64,000 nucleotides of DNA from the NCBI GenBank assembly GCA_933207985.1, contig OW240914.1:286395117-286459116 (forward strand). The letters run 5' to 3'. The position numbers were made by a program, and so were the translations under genes. This document shows positions 22,550-34,371 of this stretch, one piece after another (within the stretch, counting starts at the first letter, position 1; every line of letters starts with the position of its first letter). The notes under the pieces are model-generated. The model was not told where the DNA came from, searched no databases, and saw only the letters and a list, made by a program, of their open reading frames with translations. The stretch comes from Pelobates cultripes (taxonomy: Eukaryota > Chordata > Amphibia > Anura > Pelobatidae).

Positions 22550-23509
22550 TAAGCATATGTAGAAGGAGAGAAGCTGTCACCGCTCGTGGATCTGATGTTT
22601 GAAACTCCCGCTCAATATACTCGTTAACAAGTTCAGTGCCGGTCCCGGGAGAATGTCAGAGACAGGGATCGATCTTCTACGAGCTGTATTCTCCTTCACG
22701 TCTGCTTAGCTGAATGCCGCTCACGCTTCAACGCGTTTCGCCCACAACCTTGGGCTTTTTCAAGATAGTGTGACGGCTAGTGTGAGTGTTCTTATATACG
22801 CTCTCATTCATTTAACTATTACAGTCCCATTTTGCTTGGTCTTTACGTAGAAGATACTCCCTTATTGACTAGTCTATATCTTTTAGGGATTCTTTTTATA
22901 AAGTATATTCATTCAACATCTTTCTAGATATTGCACATGTAACAAGAAGAAGCAACATTGGGGATATGTATTACATATTAAATACATATACATAATTATT
23001 AAAATACAATGATTAACTAAAATATATAATCTTTAGACATGATTTACCACATAATTAAAAATAAATAAATAGATCAGTGCAAGAAAAAGACTTGTAAAAA
23101 ATAGCATAAATATATATTGTCGAATTGTATAAAAATAAAATTGGAGTTGATAAAAAAAGAAATACTATCAGTGAAAGGAGAAGATTATTATATTATTCAT
23201 TACTATAGATAAAAGAGATAAATAAATCTTAATTAAATGTTCTATTTATCCCATTCAAATTTCACTCACAATAAATTATCAATGGTGGTATGGATAAATA
23301 TAAAGATAAAAAAAGGGAGAGAAAAAGGAAATTAGTTTTCACTATAAACGTAAAGTGTGTTCTCATTAAGACTATTAAACCCGATTATATATACATTGTT
23401 TTTATAATATATTAGCCAACTCGAACTCTGCATTCATTCCAAATGGGGCTATTGTTTTTAACTTATATATCCAGGACATCTCTTGATAAGTAAATTTTTT
23501 AACAAGTTA

Positions 23510-23830
23510 TCACCCTCTCCAAGGTGTCTTAACTTTTTCAATTTCGCAAAAGCTTATTCCTCCTGGATTACTGGCATGATGGTCCAAAAAATGTTTGGAT
23601 AATGAAAGTTTTTCAAACTTTCTTTTAATGTTGTATATATGTTCGTTAAGTCTAATTTTTAAATTCCTTTTCGTTTTTCCCACGTATTGAAGTCCACAAG
23701 GACAACTTAATAAATATATAACCTGCTTTGAATGGCAGGTTATACATTCTTTAATATCATATAATTTTTTTGTTATTGAAGATTCAACTTTAGAAATTTT
23801 TCCATAAGGGGGACATAAACATGTTGGCAT
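23510..23830 (-). pseudogene. Penelope-like GIY-YIG endonuclease domain
   Basis: An open 106-residue stretch with a linker (IKECITCHSKQ) and the GIY-YIG core as VIYLLSCPCGLQYVGKTKRN, followed by LKIRLNEHIYNIKR. The tyrosines of the GIY and YIG positions are read as IYLL and QYVG, the Arg is present in KIRLNEH, and the CPCG Cys pair characteristic of Penelope nucleases is retained. The domain nicks target DNA for insertion. It is in a broken parent ORF, so it is called a pseudogene although the domain itself looks intact. Confidence 0.85.
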
Positions 23831-24440
23831 AGCTTGGTGCGAACCTAGTCCCCATAACTGTACCAGTGACTTGTAAAAAAATATCCTTATTGTGCCAAAA
23901 AAAGTTATGAGTTAGAATAAAATGTATTCCCTCAACCAAAAATTCCACCTGTTCCATTTGGAGTTTTGAATCTGTATAAAGAATGTTTCTTACTGCCTTA
24001 AGTCCCAATTCGTGCTTTATCACTGTACATAGGGAGGTAACATCATAGGTTACCAACCAATAGGTTTTTTCCAAGTTATCCCCTATATTATTCTAAGTAG
24101 TTCAATACTATCTCATAAGTAGGACTTTGTTACTTTTACCGATGGCTGTAATATTGTGTCTATATATTGTGACAAATTAGCGGTTAGGGATCCAATCCCT
24201 GAAATAATTGGCCTTCCTGGGGGTTCTGTTACATTCTTATGAATTTTTGGTAAGAAGTAAAAAACTGGTTTTCTGGGGTATAGGTTTAAAACAAAGTCAT
24301 ATTATTTTTGAGTAAGAATTCCTAGTTTCCTCCCTTTTTCTAAGAGGATAATTAATTCTTCTTTAAACTCTGAAGTAGGAACCTTGTTCAGTGAAATATA
24401 TGTTTCCTTATCTAAAAGAATTCTAGAACATTCCTTTTCA
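23790..24440 (-). pseudogene. Penelope-like reverse transcriptase (deleted)
   Basis: Reading leftward, 24240-24275 gives PRKPVFYFLPKI, and the next bases give HKNVTEPPGRPIISGIGSLT, both typical Penelope RT. Frame 24074-23790 gives LVTYDVTSLCTVIKHELGLK with the motif A Asp and VTGTVMGTRFAPSYANMFM (motif B). The expected YxDD box and following palm are absent: the frame passes from MFM directly into linker sequence before the nuclease. A frame break lies near 24080-24110. The RT cannot be functional. Confidence 0.85.
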
Positions 24441-24720
24441 TAATATTCTATGTTCATTAAAACAATACCCCCTCACCCCCCCTTGTCGGCGGGTTTGATA
24501 ACAATATCTCTATTATTATTTAATTCATTAAGTGCTTTTTTTTCTTGTATTGAGAGATTATGGTGTTTGTTTGGAATCTTATTGGGAAGTTTTTCTAAAT
24601 CCTCCAGAACTTTTGAAGGATCTTTGGAGTTCTATGTTGACACAACCCTGGAGTGGGTGATATGGCTTTTTTCTTTTTCTCTCGTATGAGTGTAAAAAAT
24701 TTAACCAACAGAGGAAAAAA

Positions 24721-25269
24721 GAAGAGGAGCATAAAAAGATATCTATCTTTATATATTATATACATATTATATATAAATTATATATACATAAATAATATGT
24801 ATATAATATAAATATAAATTTATTTTACTGCTCCTTCCTTTATTCCCTCTATTGGTCACTTCTTAATATGTGAATAAAATCAACATTTAGTGACTTTCCC
24901 CTAACCTTCAATCATTTTGTTTTTTCTCATCAAGTATCTCTTGTTTCAGTGCCTCAGGCACAAATCTAAATCACAAGTCAAAAAGAACATACTGTACTTG
25001 TCCATTGTACAAGTCGAATGTTTTCTGTGTCTATATGGTGGTTCGGTTATTGGAAGTTAGGACTATTGTCTGAATGGCCCAGATTTCTGGAGGAAATTGA
25101 AGTTTGTAACAAAATGAATCTCCTAGTTTATATTTTATTACCATGATATTTATTATTATGATTTTAGCAGGTAAAGTTATGATACGATCCAATAGTGTGC
25201 GATCCTTAGTATTAATGTCTCCAGTTGTGGTAGTTCTTATCTAAATATTCCTATTTTTTATTTACTGAA
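24721..25269. other. AT-rich, no gene recognised
   Basis: TATATA-rich sequence at 24740-24830 followed by unassigned AT-rich DNA. Confidence 0.5.
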
Positions 25270-25734
25270 CCCCTTAAGGACCAAGCCAATTGTACAAGTT
25301 CTAATCAAAACTAAACCTGGAATTTAAAATATATGTCTGTTCAATCATGATTTACCTCTTTCATATTACGTGCACCCACACTTATTATATAGAATTTTTT
25401 TCAGGAGATATGGTGCTTCCATTTCACATCAAATATTTATATATAAGATATAATTTAATATTAATAAAATCTAAAACAAAAAAAATATATATTAATATCA
25501 AAATACAGTTAGAATGAAATTACATATATATATAATTTTTTTATTATTTTACGTATTTCTTTCTTTTAGGCATTGATTTATTTATTTTATAAAAATATGT
25601 ATACAATATCTATAATTATTGTATATATATTAATTATATGTATATGTAATTTTATTCTAAGTGTATTTTGATATTGATTTATCTATATCTATCTATCTAT
25701 ATATATATTTCTTATCTGCACTCATGTCGCTTTA

Positions 25735-25900
25735 ACCCCTGTATCACAACTCAACTTTGAATTCTATGTGTCGTCTTGCTCAGAAATGCTTCAGACTTGA
25801 GAAAGGGAGGTTTTCCCGAAAGCTTGTCATTAAAAAATTATGTTAGTCCAATAAAAAAGGTATTACAAGATACGAATCTTATCTGTTTTCTACACACACA
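25735..25900. repeat. Inserted repeat inside the TTAA element
   Basis: The text GAGAAAGGGAGGTTTTCCCG, AAGCTTGTCATT and TTAGTCCAATAAAAAAGGTA is a recognisable dispersed vertebrate repeat tail, different from the surrounding MITE. It may be a Penelope-type terminal piece. Classification is uncertain. Confidence 0.4.
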
Positions 25901-26122
25901 TATATATATATATCAACATCAAAATACATTTATTATGAAATTATTTATGTATTATTTTTTGCTTTACTAACTTTTATTATCTTTTTTTCACCAGTAGGGG
26001 AACTGCCTGACAGCCCAGGCAGTCCCCATGCAGGCAGTTGCAGAGCTATACTTGCCATGTGGTCGCTCTTTCAGAGCGATCACATGACCTACAGGGGCCT
26101 AATGTGCCGGGGCAGGTGGGGG

Positions 26123-26179
26123 GCATCTGGGCTGTCTGGGCAGTGGAGGTGAGTACCACTGCCCAGACAGCCCAGATGC
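26123..26179. repeat. Perfect 24-bp hairpin
   Basis: Arms 26123-26146 and 26156-26179 are exact reverse complements separated by a 9-base loop. The arms contain CTGGGCTGTCTGGGCAGTGG. It lies in the right part of the TTAA element. Confidence 0.9.
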
Positions 26180-26289
26180 AGGTGGGGGGTACTGGGGCTG
26201 AAAGCCTTTACAGCGTTAATTGCTGCCACAATGGCTTTTAAGCCCATTTAAAGCGGGATGGAATGGAATGGTCTAAAGGCTTTAAGGGG

Positions 26290-27023
26290 TTAAAGGCAGT
26301 CTATAAATACATATGCCATTATTGGTACAGCTATCCTTGCCTACAATAGTTCCTCATAGATAAAAAAAATAAAAAATAAAACATAAAGCAACTGATCAGT
26401 GTGTTTATCTAAATGTTCTGGGGTGAGGGAAGAAACTCCAGTAATATTAAAATGACATGTCAGGTTTATGGGTGCATTTATCTCCACCAGGTAAGCATTC
26501 ATATCAACAGCAGGAGGTAAATCCAATATTATGAACCCACGTAAAAATTGGGATTTGGTAAGGTTTTACACCTCCATTTAGCACTGACGAATACATTTAT
26601 ATGAAATATTTGAAAACATTTTTATATGACAATAGATTTCTATCTGTTAATCCCACTAGTTTATGTGTTTTAGCTCTAAAATCTGAAAGAGTTACCTAAC
26701 TGGATATGCACGTAACATTCTTATGTAATCAATGTTTTCATTGAGTAATCAATGTTTTCAAAATAAAGTGATTTCTGTTTTCAGTATACACACAAAGCAA
26801 TACTCATTAGTGTTTTTAATTTAAACTGAATTGCCCCAGTCAAAAAGAAAAACATGAATTTATGACCTGTATGTTGCAAGAGTTAGCATTGTGCATAGAG
26901 GCTCATTCACTAAAAAATGAATTGTACCGAACTGAAAATGGCAACATTTTGACAAAAAGTATTGATTTTGAAAAAAAAAATCCACTTCAGCTATATCAAA
27001 GACTTGGCCTATTCCGTTTTCAA
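26290..27023. other. No gene recognised
   Basis: AT-rich sequence. GTAATCAATGTTTTCA is duplicated in tandem near 26726-26761. Nothing else could be assigned. Confidence 0.5.
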
Positions 27024-27353
27024 TACAGGTGATCCTCACTTACCTACCAGGTTCCGTTCTTACAACTCTGTGGAAAAACAAATTGGTCAGTAAGTGAAGA
27101 TGTGCTAGAAAGCATGCTATAGAGAGTAGGTCTATTTTCCGGGGAGTTCCCCCGAACATAGACCATCTCACTATTGCAGGGAATCCTGCATCCTATGTTT
27201 CGGGAAATCCCTTGAATCTATATTCAGGGGAAGGTCCCCGAACACAGATCAGCTCTCTAACTTGAGGAATTCCTCGAATTCCCACGCTAGAGAGCTGGTT
27301 GTAAGTCAGAGCTGTTGTTATGCATGTTCGTCGTAAAGTGAGAACTACCTGTA
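27024..27353. mobile_element. 326-bp Tigger/pogo-like MITE
   Basis: Core 27026-27351 starts CAGGTGATCCTCACTTAC and ends in its imperfect complement (GTAAAGTGAGAACTACCTG), flanked by TA on both sides (27024-27025 and 27352-27353). Internal repeats of the type CGGGGA-GT-CCCCGAACA-AGA occur several times (about 27140, 27200, 27235). CAGG...TA ends suggest a pogo/Tigger-type mariner relative. Non-coding. Confidence 0.75.
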
Positions 27354-29000
27354 TGCTACAATTTGATGATTAGTGAATACATTTCATAACGTTCCATACA
27401 AAAATAAGAATTACTAAGAATATCTTTGTTTTCTTACATGAAAATATGAAGATCTGTAAATTTGTTGATGGTCATGGGATCATAGCACATGTTAAACTAC
27501 TGTAATCAATATAAATCCAAAGGCGTCAGTTTACTAGCCAGCAGCAAACACAACATAACTATAATGCTGTTTACTGACAAAGCTATTTCCTGCCACCACA
27601 CTGTACGCAAGGTGAATAATTTGCCAGGTTATTCTTTGGTTTCTAGGGACCCCATACCCTTTTTTTAAATTCTGAAAATAATGTTCTTTGGGTGGGTGTG
27701 ATAGAGAACCCAATCTTTCTTGGGCTAATTGTTGGGGGTTTCGTCAACCTTATTAATATTTACAATCTAGAATGATTTTTTGATATTTGTTCACATTGAT
27801 GCAGTGAAAGTTGAATTTTCAGCTGAAGATGGAATGAACTTGTCACAAACTCAGTAATGGCATGGTCCTCTGTACTTATCTGTACTCAATGCGCAGTTTA
27901 CAATAACATTACATAAAATTCAGCACAGTCCCAGTTGCTAAGACATCCAGACAAGTTCAAAAACAGGAATAATTTTGTTGCGATGGAACTCTGTGATATA
28001 CCCAAGTTTCTGGGGAAATTCTTAAAACACTCAACCGTCACTCCTGTGGTTTATTAATAGTGCTCCAGGGCCTTTAATAAGCTCACTCTTCATTAGTGCA
28101 ATGTATTGGTTGGGTTATAGTTTGCTGTAATGGCTGCTATTTTAATAAATTATTTATTTTCTAAAAATCTTCTTTAGCTTAAAGAAAAAAAAAATCCAAA
28201 CAGTATTACAAAACCATTGCAGACATCTAGCATTTGCATGAAAATCTGAGTAATAAATAGAATTAAAGATCTCAAACTTCTCAAATGGTACAGATTAAAC
28301 TCACATCAGGTAGAACTAGAGTAAAAAACTGTGATTACCTCAAGAATGAGCATGTTTTGGGTATATGGCTCTGTATTACAATGCTATCTATGCATCAAAA
28401 AGTGCTAACACATTTTAAGTTATGGGGTGCTAAAAACACCAGAAACCGTACCTCAAGAAAATAAATAGCAGTGAAAGAAATTAGAGGTGGGTGATAGTGA
28501 TGAGAGAAAAGATGGGAGGCAAAGCATGTGTTGTCTCTGGCAAAAATTACCAACAATAATGAAGGTCGTCCACCTAGTGGACCACATAGATATATATAAG
28601 TTTATTATACCTCGGAAAAGAGTAATGTATTTTCACAGTGAGCTTTTCCATAGTTTTAATACAGCTCCTTTTTCTATAGAGTTAATTAAGGGTGGGGGCC
28701 TGAGAATTCCAATTTCTGCTGATACAAATGCAAGCTTCAGTACAAATTCTACGGGCAAGGCATAGCTTACTCTTGGAAAGTCTAGGACAAGAGGGTCTGC
28801 CATTCAACACAACCTTAGGATCAAATTATAACTCCCAGTTTATCCTGCAACAAACAAAAATAAAGTTAAAAACAGCAGCCTAAAAGGTTCTAATCACCAC
28901 CACCACGCATGAAAAGGGTGCCAAGTTTTCTACAGAACCCCTTGTACATAGTGATAAGCAAGACAGAAAATCCTGGTCAATCCCTAAAGGTCAAGATACT
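27354..29000. other. No gene recognised
   Basis: Mixed AT-rich DNA without a clear repeat. The 92-residue ORF at 28487-28765 has no recognisable domain or homologue and I do not support it as a gene. Confidence 0.4.
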
Positions 29001-29029
29001 AATATCTTTACCTTAAGCAAAATGTATAA

Positions 29030-29205
29030 AGATGCTCAAATGGCTTCTTGGCAGCGTACAGGTGCTCAGTCAGGAACCGCTCACCAACTTCTTTAGCTTT
29101 TTTCACATAAGGAATACTTTTGCCTCACAAGCCCACACTTTCTTTTGCCCATTCATAAGCGGCATTGTTACTCTTTTTGCTCCAGTAACAGAGTTGTATG
29201 TCATC
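29030..29205 (-). pseudogene. Unidentified coding-like fragment
   Basis: On the minus strand, 29203-29125 reads KRVTMPLMNGQKKVWACEAK and then VFLM before a stop. After one frame shift the bases 29122-29030 read VKKAKEVGERFLTEHLYAAK followed by KPFEHLYT. The residue mix looks like a soluble protein, not simple repeat, and there are no introns between the parts. It could be a processed pseudogene. I do not recognise the parent gene. Confidence 0.25.
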
Positions 29206-29322
29206 TCATCATTTAGGTGTCTGGAAGCTGTAGTTCAGTGCTTAGCTTTCTATAGTTAAGAGCTGACAAAGCTGACAACTGGTGGCATTCCTGGCACCAT
29301 AACCATTACACGGTTAGTTACA

Positions 29323-30869
29323 TACACTGAACAAAATTATAAACGCAACACTTTTGTTTTTGCCCCCATTTTTTCATGAGCTGAACTCAAAGATCTAAGA
29401 CTTTTTCTATGTACACAAAATGCCTATGTCTCTCAAATATTGTTCACAAATCTGTCTAAATCTGTGCTAGTGAGCACTTCGCCTTTGTCAATACATTCCA
29501 TCCACCTCACAGGTGTGGCAAATCAAGATGCTGATTAGACAGCATGATTATTGCACATGTGTGCCTTAGGCTGACCACAATAAAAGGCCACTCTAAAATG
29601 TGCAGTTTTACTGTATTGGGGGAATCCGGGAGGGGAGGGGGGTCCGAAAACCAGTCAGTATCTGGTGTGACCACTATTTGCCTCACGCAGTGCAACACAT
29701 CTCCTTCTCATAGAGTTGATCATGTTGTTGAATGTGGCCTGTGGAATGTTGGTCCACTCCTCTTCAAGTTGCTGGATATTGGCAAGACATGAAATACGCT
29801 ATCGTATACGCCGATCCAGAGTATCCCAAACATGCTCAATGGATGACATGTCCAGTGAGTATGCTGGACATACAAGAACTGGGATGTTTTTAGCTTCCAG
29901 GAATTATGTACAGATTCTTGCAACATGGGGCCGTGCATTATCATGCTGCAACATGAGGTGATGGTCGTGGATGAATGGCACAACAATGGGCCTCAGGATC
30001 TTGTCACAGTATCTATGTGCATTCAACATGCCATCAATAAAATGCACCTGTGTTTGTTGTCCATAACATACGCCTGCCCATACCATAATCCCACAGCCAC
30101 CTTGGGCCACTCGATCCACAATGTTGACATCAGTAAACTCTTTACCCACATGACGCCATACATGCTGTCTGCCATTTGCCCTGTACAGTGAAAACTGGGA
30201 TTCATCCCTGAAGAGAACACCCCTCCAAAGTGCCAGACGCCATCAAATGTGAGCATTTGCCCACTCAGGGTTACGATGACGAACTGCAGTCTGGTCGAGA
30301 CCCCGATGAGGACAACGAGCATGCAGATGAGCTTTCCTGAGACGGTTTCTGACAGTTTGTGCAGAATGTCTTTGGTTATGCAAACTGATTGTTGCAACAG
30401 CTGTCCGGGTGGCTTTCTCTCGATCTTGGAGGTGAAGATACTAGATGTGGAGGTCCTGGGCTGGTGTGGCTATATGTGGCCTGTGGTTGTGAGGCCGGTT
30501 GGATGTACTGCCAAATTCTCTGAAACGCCTTTGGAGATGGCTTATGGTAGAGAAATGAACATTCAATTCACAGCAACAGCTCTAGTGGACATTCCTGCAG
30601 TCAGCATGCCAATTGCATGCTCCTTCAAAACTTGCAACATTGCACAACTGCACAACTGCACAAAACTGCAGCATCTTGATATGCCACACCAGTGAGGTGT
30701 ATGGATTATTTCAGCAAAGGAGAAGTGCTCACTAAGATAGATTTAGACAGATTTGTGAACAATATTTGAGAGAAATAGGCCTTTTGTGTGCATAGAAAAA
30801 GTCTTAGATCTTTGAGTGCAGCTCATAAAAAAATACAAAAGTGTTGCATTTATAATTTTGTTCAGGGTA
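29323..30869 (-). mobile_element. Tc1/mariner element, decayed
   Basis: Core 29325-30867 (1543 bp) has inverted ends CACTGAACAAAATTATAAAC and, at the right, its complement with few changes, flanked by TA (29323-29324 and 30868-30869). The transposase reads on the minus strand from about 30680 to 29680. It has stops and frameshifts. Length and ends are typical for a full-length Tc1-type copy. Confidence 0.9.
29680..30690 (-). pseudogene. Tc1 transposase pseudogene (DD34E)
   Basis: The N-terminal helix-turn-helix part reads LKEHAIGMLTAGMSTRAVAV near 30635-30575. The central catalytic part is open from 30149 to 29904 (GKEFTDVNIVDRVAQGGCGI; MVWAGVCYG) and carries the second catalytic Asp in LMLQHDNARPHVA. 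A TAA stop follows at about 29901-29903. In the same frame the Glu lies in MSSIEHVWDTLDR. With the stop counted, 34 residues separate Asp and Glu (DD34E). The enzyme is inactivated by this stop and upstream frame breaks. Confidence 0.85.
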
Positions 30870-33000
30870 GTTACATAGACTGAAAAGAGACATGTGTCCA
30901 TCAAGTTCAGCCTTTCTCACATCTGTTTTTTGCTGTTGATCGAGAAGAAGGTTATAAGCACTTCCAATATGCAACAAGCTAGGAAAAAAAATATTCTTGA
31001 CCCCAGGATGGCAGTCAGATTTATCCTTGGATCAAGAAGCTATTACCCTACAAAAAAACACTTCAACAGGCACAGCATTCCACATCCTTATTATTCTTAT
31101 GGTAAAAAAAAACAACCTTTCCTTTGCCTAGACTAAATCTCCTTTCTTCCAGTCAAAATGCATGACCTTGTATCCTATTTATAGTTCTGTTTGTGAATAG
31201 ATTTCCACACAGTGGTTTGTATAGGACCTGGATATATTTGTATAACATTATCATATCACCTCTGAGGTGCCATTTTTTAAACCAAAGAGGTTTTAATTTG
31301 TTAACCTTTCTTCATAATTAACATGTTCCATTCCTTTTATTAATATTGTAGCACACCTCTGCACTTTTTCTAGTGCCATAATATCCTTCTTTAGAACAGG
31401 TGCCTAAAACTGCACAGCATATTCAAGATGTGGTCCTACCGGTGATTTATAAAGACAAAATTATATTCTAATCCCGAGAATTAATACCTCTTTTTATATA
31501 TGATTACAATAATAACTTACTGGACTTAGCCAGTACTGATTTGTTGTCTGTAACGATTCCCAAATCCTTCTATTGTGTTGTTATCCTTTATTAATTACTG
31601 TTTGGGTATAAGTTGCTTGTGCATTATTACACCGAAGTGCATAACTTTGCATTTTTCAACATTAAATTTCATCTGCCATTTTAGTGCCCAGTCCCCCAAT
31701 CTATCTAAATCTTTCTGCAGCAAAGCAATATCCTGCTCATGTTGTATTACTTTGCAGCATTTTGTCCCATCTGCAAACACTGAAACAATCTTCAATGCTT
31801 ATTTCAAGATCATTTATACATATGTTAAACAGAAGCCTGAGGGACACCACTTTCCATTAATGCCAACTCTCTGGACTCTATTTTGAAGCCAATGTACTAC
31901 CCAAGAACAATAATTTTAATCTAGACCAATTTCTTTGAACACTAACCTATTGTGTGCAACTGTATCAAATGCCATGGCAGAATCCAAGTAGATGACATCT
32001 ACTGCAACACCCTGACTATACTTCTGCTTACTTCTTCGTAAAATGCAATTAAGTTAGTTTGACATGACCCATGTTTCATAAAACCATGCTGATATTTGCT
32101 GATAACAATGCTCTTCTCAATGAATTCATGAATATTATCCCTTAATAACCTTTTAAATACGTTCCCAGCCACAGATGTTTAGCTCAATGGTCTATGATTT
32201 CCAGGCAAGGATTTCAAACACTTTTTGAATATAGAAACCACATTTGCCTTCCTCCAATCCTTGGGTATAATTCCTGAAATAAATTAATCATGAAGGATTA
32301 AAAACAGAGGTTCACTTATTTCCACACTTAGGTCCTTAGGTACTCGTGGGTGAATACCCTGGAGCTTTGTTTATTTTAACTTTCTTTAGTTGCTGCAGCA
32401 CCTTGTCTTGAGTCATCCAATCAGAAATTTTCTGCAAGTTTTTTGAAGAAATCATTTGCATGTCTCTAGCCATAGATTCTTCCTAATATATACTGAAGAG
32501 AAATAGTTGTTTAAAATGTCTTCCTTTTCCTGGTCTTAATTAACCAATACCCTCATTTCATGTTTCAGTGTTAGTTTTAGAATTTATGTACTTAAAAAAT
32601 TGGTTTTGCTCTCTTTGGCTATCATTTCCTCATTTTGTAGTTTAGCAAATTTTATCGCCTTTTTGCTTGCATTATAGCTTTCCTTTCCTCTTTTAGAGAA
32701 TGCCTCTGATTTGTCCGATTTAAATGTTTTAAATGCCCTTTTCTTATTTTTAATTTCTTGATTTACTTTTCCACTAAGTCACATTGGTTTCAATTTGTTT
32801 CTTTTATATTTATTACCCAACACTGAGGTACCTTTCTAATATTTGTTTGAAGATATTCCATTTATCCTCAGTGTCTTTTTCACTAAAGAGTTTATGCCAG
32901 TCAGGCTGTAGTGGTTGCTTGAAATGTTCCTTTAAATTTAAAATGTCCAGAGAGGTTCATTTTGAATATATGAAAATAAATCAATAAATAAATCAATTTC
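30870..33000 (-). mobile_element. CR1/L2-like LINE, 3' portion
   Basis: Minus-strand reading gives RT pieces from about 32400 to 31595 and a C-terminal domain at 31290-31080 (HLRGDMIMLYKYI; LEERRFSLGKGK). The 3' end near 30870-31000 is the same terminal repeat seen on the plus strand at 52640-53060. The left boundary coincides with the TA flank of the Tc1 element, so one inserted next to or into the other. The upstream part to 33000 matches 48700-49075 and 50404-50540 of the second LINE. Many stops. Confidence 0.8.
31595..32420 (-). pseudogene. CR1/L2-like LINE reverse transcriptase
   Basis: In minus-strand order: KINKAPG (finger motif, near 32370, usually NKAPGPDG), QHGFMKHGSCQTNL near 32085-32045, DVIYLDSAMAFDTVAHNRL near 31995-31940 (motif A Asp present) and, from 31795, VFADGTKCC, which is motif C with FADG in place of FADD, then QKDLDRLGDWALKWQMKFNV and KCKVMHFG. 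Frameshifts lie between the motifs. Target-primed reverse transcription would be its role. Confidence 0.8.
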
Positions 33001-34371
33001 ATTAATTAAAAACTAATATTTGAAAATTCAGGTTATAGAAGGTATTTTTTTTTAAACTATATTGGAAATTACTGCAATACTGCTGGTGAATCAATATCTG
33101 TAATGTTCACTTAATTATTTAAAGGTTACATTATTTTCTACTCAAGTAGTGTAAACACATTGGAACATTTTTACAGTTGTATGTTTTGCATTTTGGCAAA
33201 CTTCTAAAATTTTAAAATCAATTACATGGAAGTAAATTAAATAACCTGAATGAAGGATATAGGTTTATGCACTAAGTAAAACCTGTTTCCTGCCTTATTG
33301 CTGATCTATTAGTTTTCTGATAGCTACATTCGCTGGCAGGCTATAATAGAAAATGTATTTAAGTAAATAATTGCATAGTTTCCCTGCAGCATTTTCCCCC
33401 ATGTTACGTGTAGAGCTATTAACTGAACATTGAATTGTAGCAAATTAAAATCTCACTGGTTTAATTTGGATTAAGATAACTGACCTGGACAAAATCTCAG
33501 TAAAGTCATAGCTTGGCTACCCTAGCCACAATTTTCGCAATCCAGATTTTAATCCTCTACAATTCAGAATAAACCCTTGGATTTCATCTTGGAATGTTGG
33601 CCTGAACCCAGGATCACTTAGCTTTATCATTCACAGATTTATTTATTAAATTGAGAATTAAAAGAAGAAAATTCAAAGTGAATTTCGAATTAAAGACAAA
33701 AATAGGCAAGCTGGAAAAATTCTAAAAGTCATGTATACTTCCAATTCGATTATTTTGAAATTGACTTTGAATTCTGATTTTTAACCAGGTAAGCAATTAG
33801 TGCAGGAGAAGAAGAAGAGCAGAAGAAGTGATCCATCACTACAACAACCAGAGGTTCTTGCACTGGATTTGGTGCAAGCACTCCATGGGAACTGATAAAT
33901 GGTCTGAGGTTTCTGATATTTTGAACACCCGTTTCATTGTTTTCTTTTTAAGGATGAAAGAATTGTTTAAGACTGAATTATAGATTCTGCATTCCAAAAA
34001 AAATCTTTGTTTCAGTATATTGTTGTACTACTAAACTCTACAATACAGTAAAACCTTTTGTTAAAAACGACATACAGTCTACATCATTGTCACTTAAAAA
34101 GACAGTGACAAATGAGGCACACTGTACATTATCCATCAAAAGTACTTAGAGAAATGCAGATTTTGCTATGATTTGTGACTAGGCTGTTTCTGTATATCTT
34201 ACTAATAAGACATCAGAGAGATAGTATTTTGAAGGTTCCTGCACACATGCAATGCCTGGGACTTGAGAAACCACATGACTCTCACTGATAGGCAGTACTG
34301 GGATCTCCATTTCAAAAAGTACATGCCATGATCATGGGACCAAGGCTCCCACTAATGCCTTTAGATGTCAG
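33001..34371. other. AT-rich, no gene recognised
   Basis: No ORF with a domain and no repeat family recognised. Confidence 0.5.

Larger units (their letters stand above)
22550..24720 (-). mobile_element. Penelope-like retroelement (GIY-YIG type)
   Basis: On the minus strand, an RT segment (24074 down to 23790, with more RT up to about 24440) is followed by a GIY-YIG nuclease (23830 down to 23510). A terminal region at about 22720-22790 reads, in complement, TTGAAAAAGCCCAAGGTTGT and GCGAAACGCGTTGAAGCG, the sort of sequence that ends Penelope-like elements. The gene order RT then GIY-YIG is that of Neptune/Poseidon-type Penelope elements. The central RT palm between 'MFM' and the linker is missing, so the copy is internally deleted. 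Confidence 0.85.
25270..26289. mobile_element. 1.0-kb TTAA-family element (CCCCTTAAGG ends)
   Basis: It starts CCCCTTAAGGACCAAGCC and ends GGCTTTAAGGGG followed by TTAA (26290-26293); the left flank is TGAA, a degraded TTAA. Block 25330-25366 is the reverse complement of 11825-11860. Near the right end it has a hairpin of the type GTCGCT...AGCGATC (26060-26085) also present in the 57.8 and 61.0 kb members, and a separate perfect 24-bp hairpin. No ORF is supported. AT-rich filler occupies 25440-25720. Confidence 0.75.

Noticed and set aside
28487..28765. 92-residue ORF in unassigned DNA
   Set aside because: No recognisable motif, no coding-like neighbours, and length compatible with chance.
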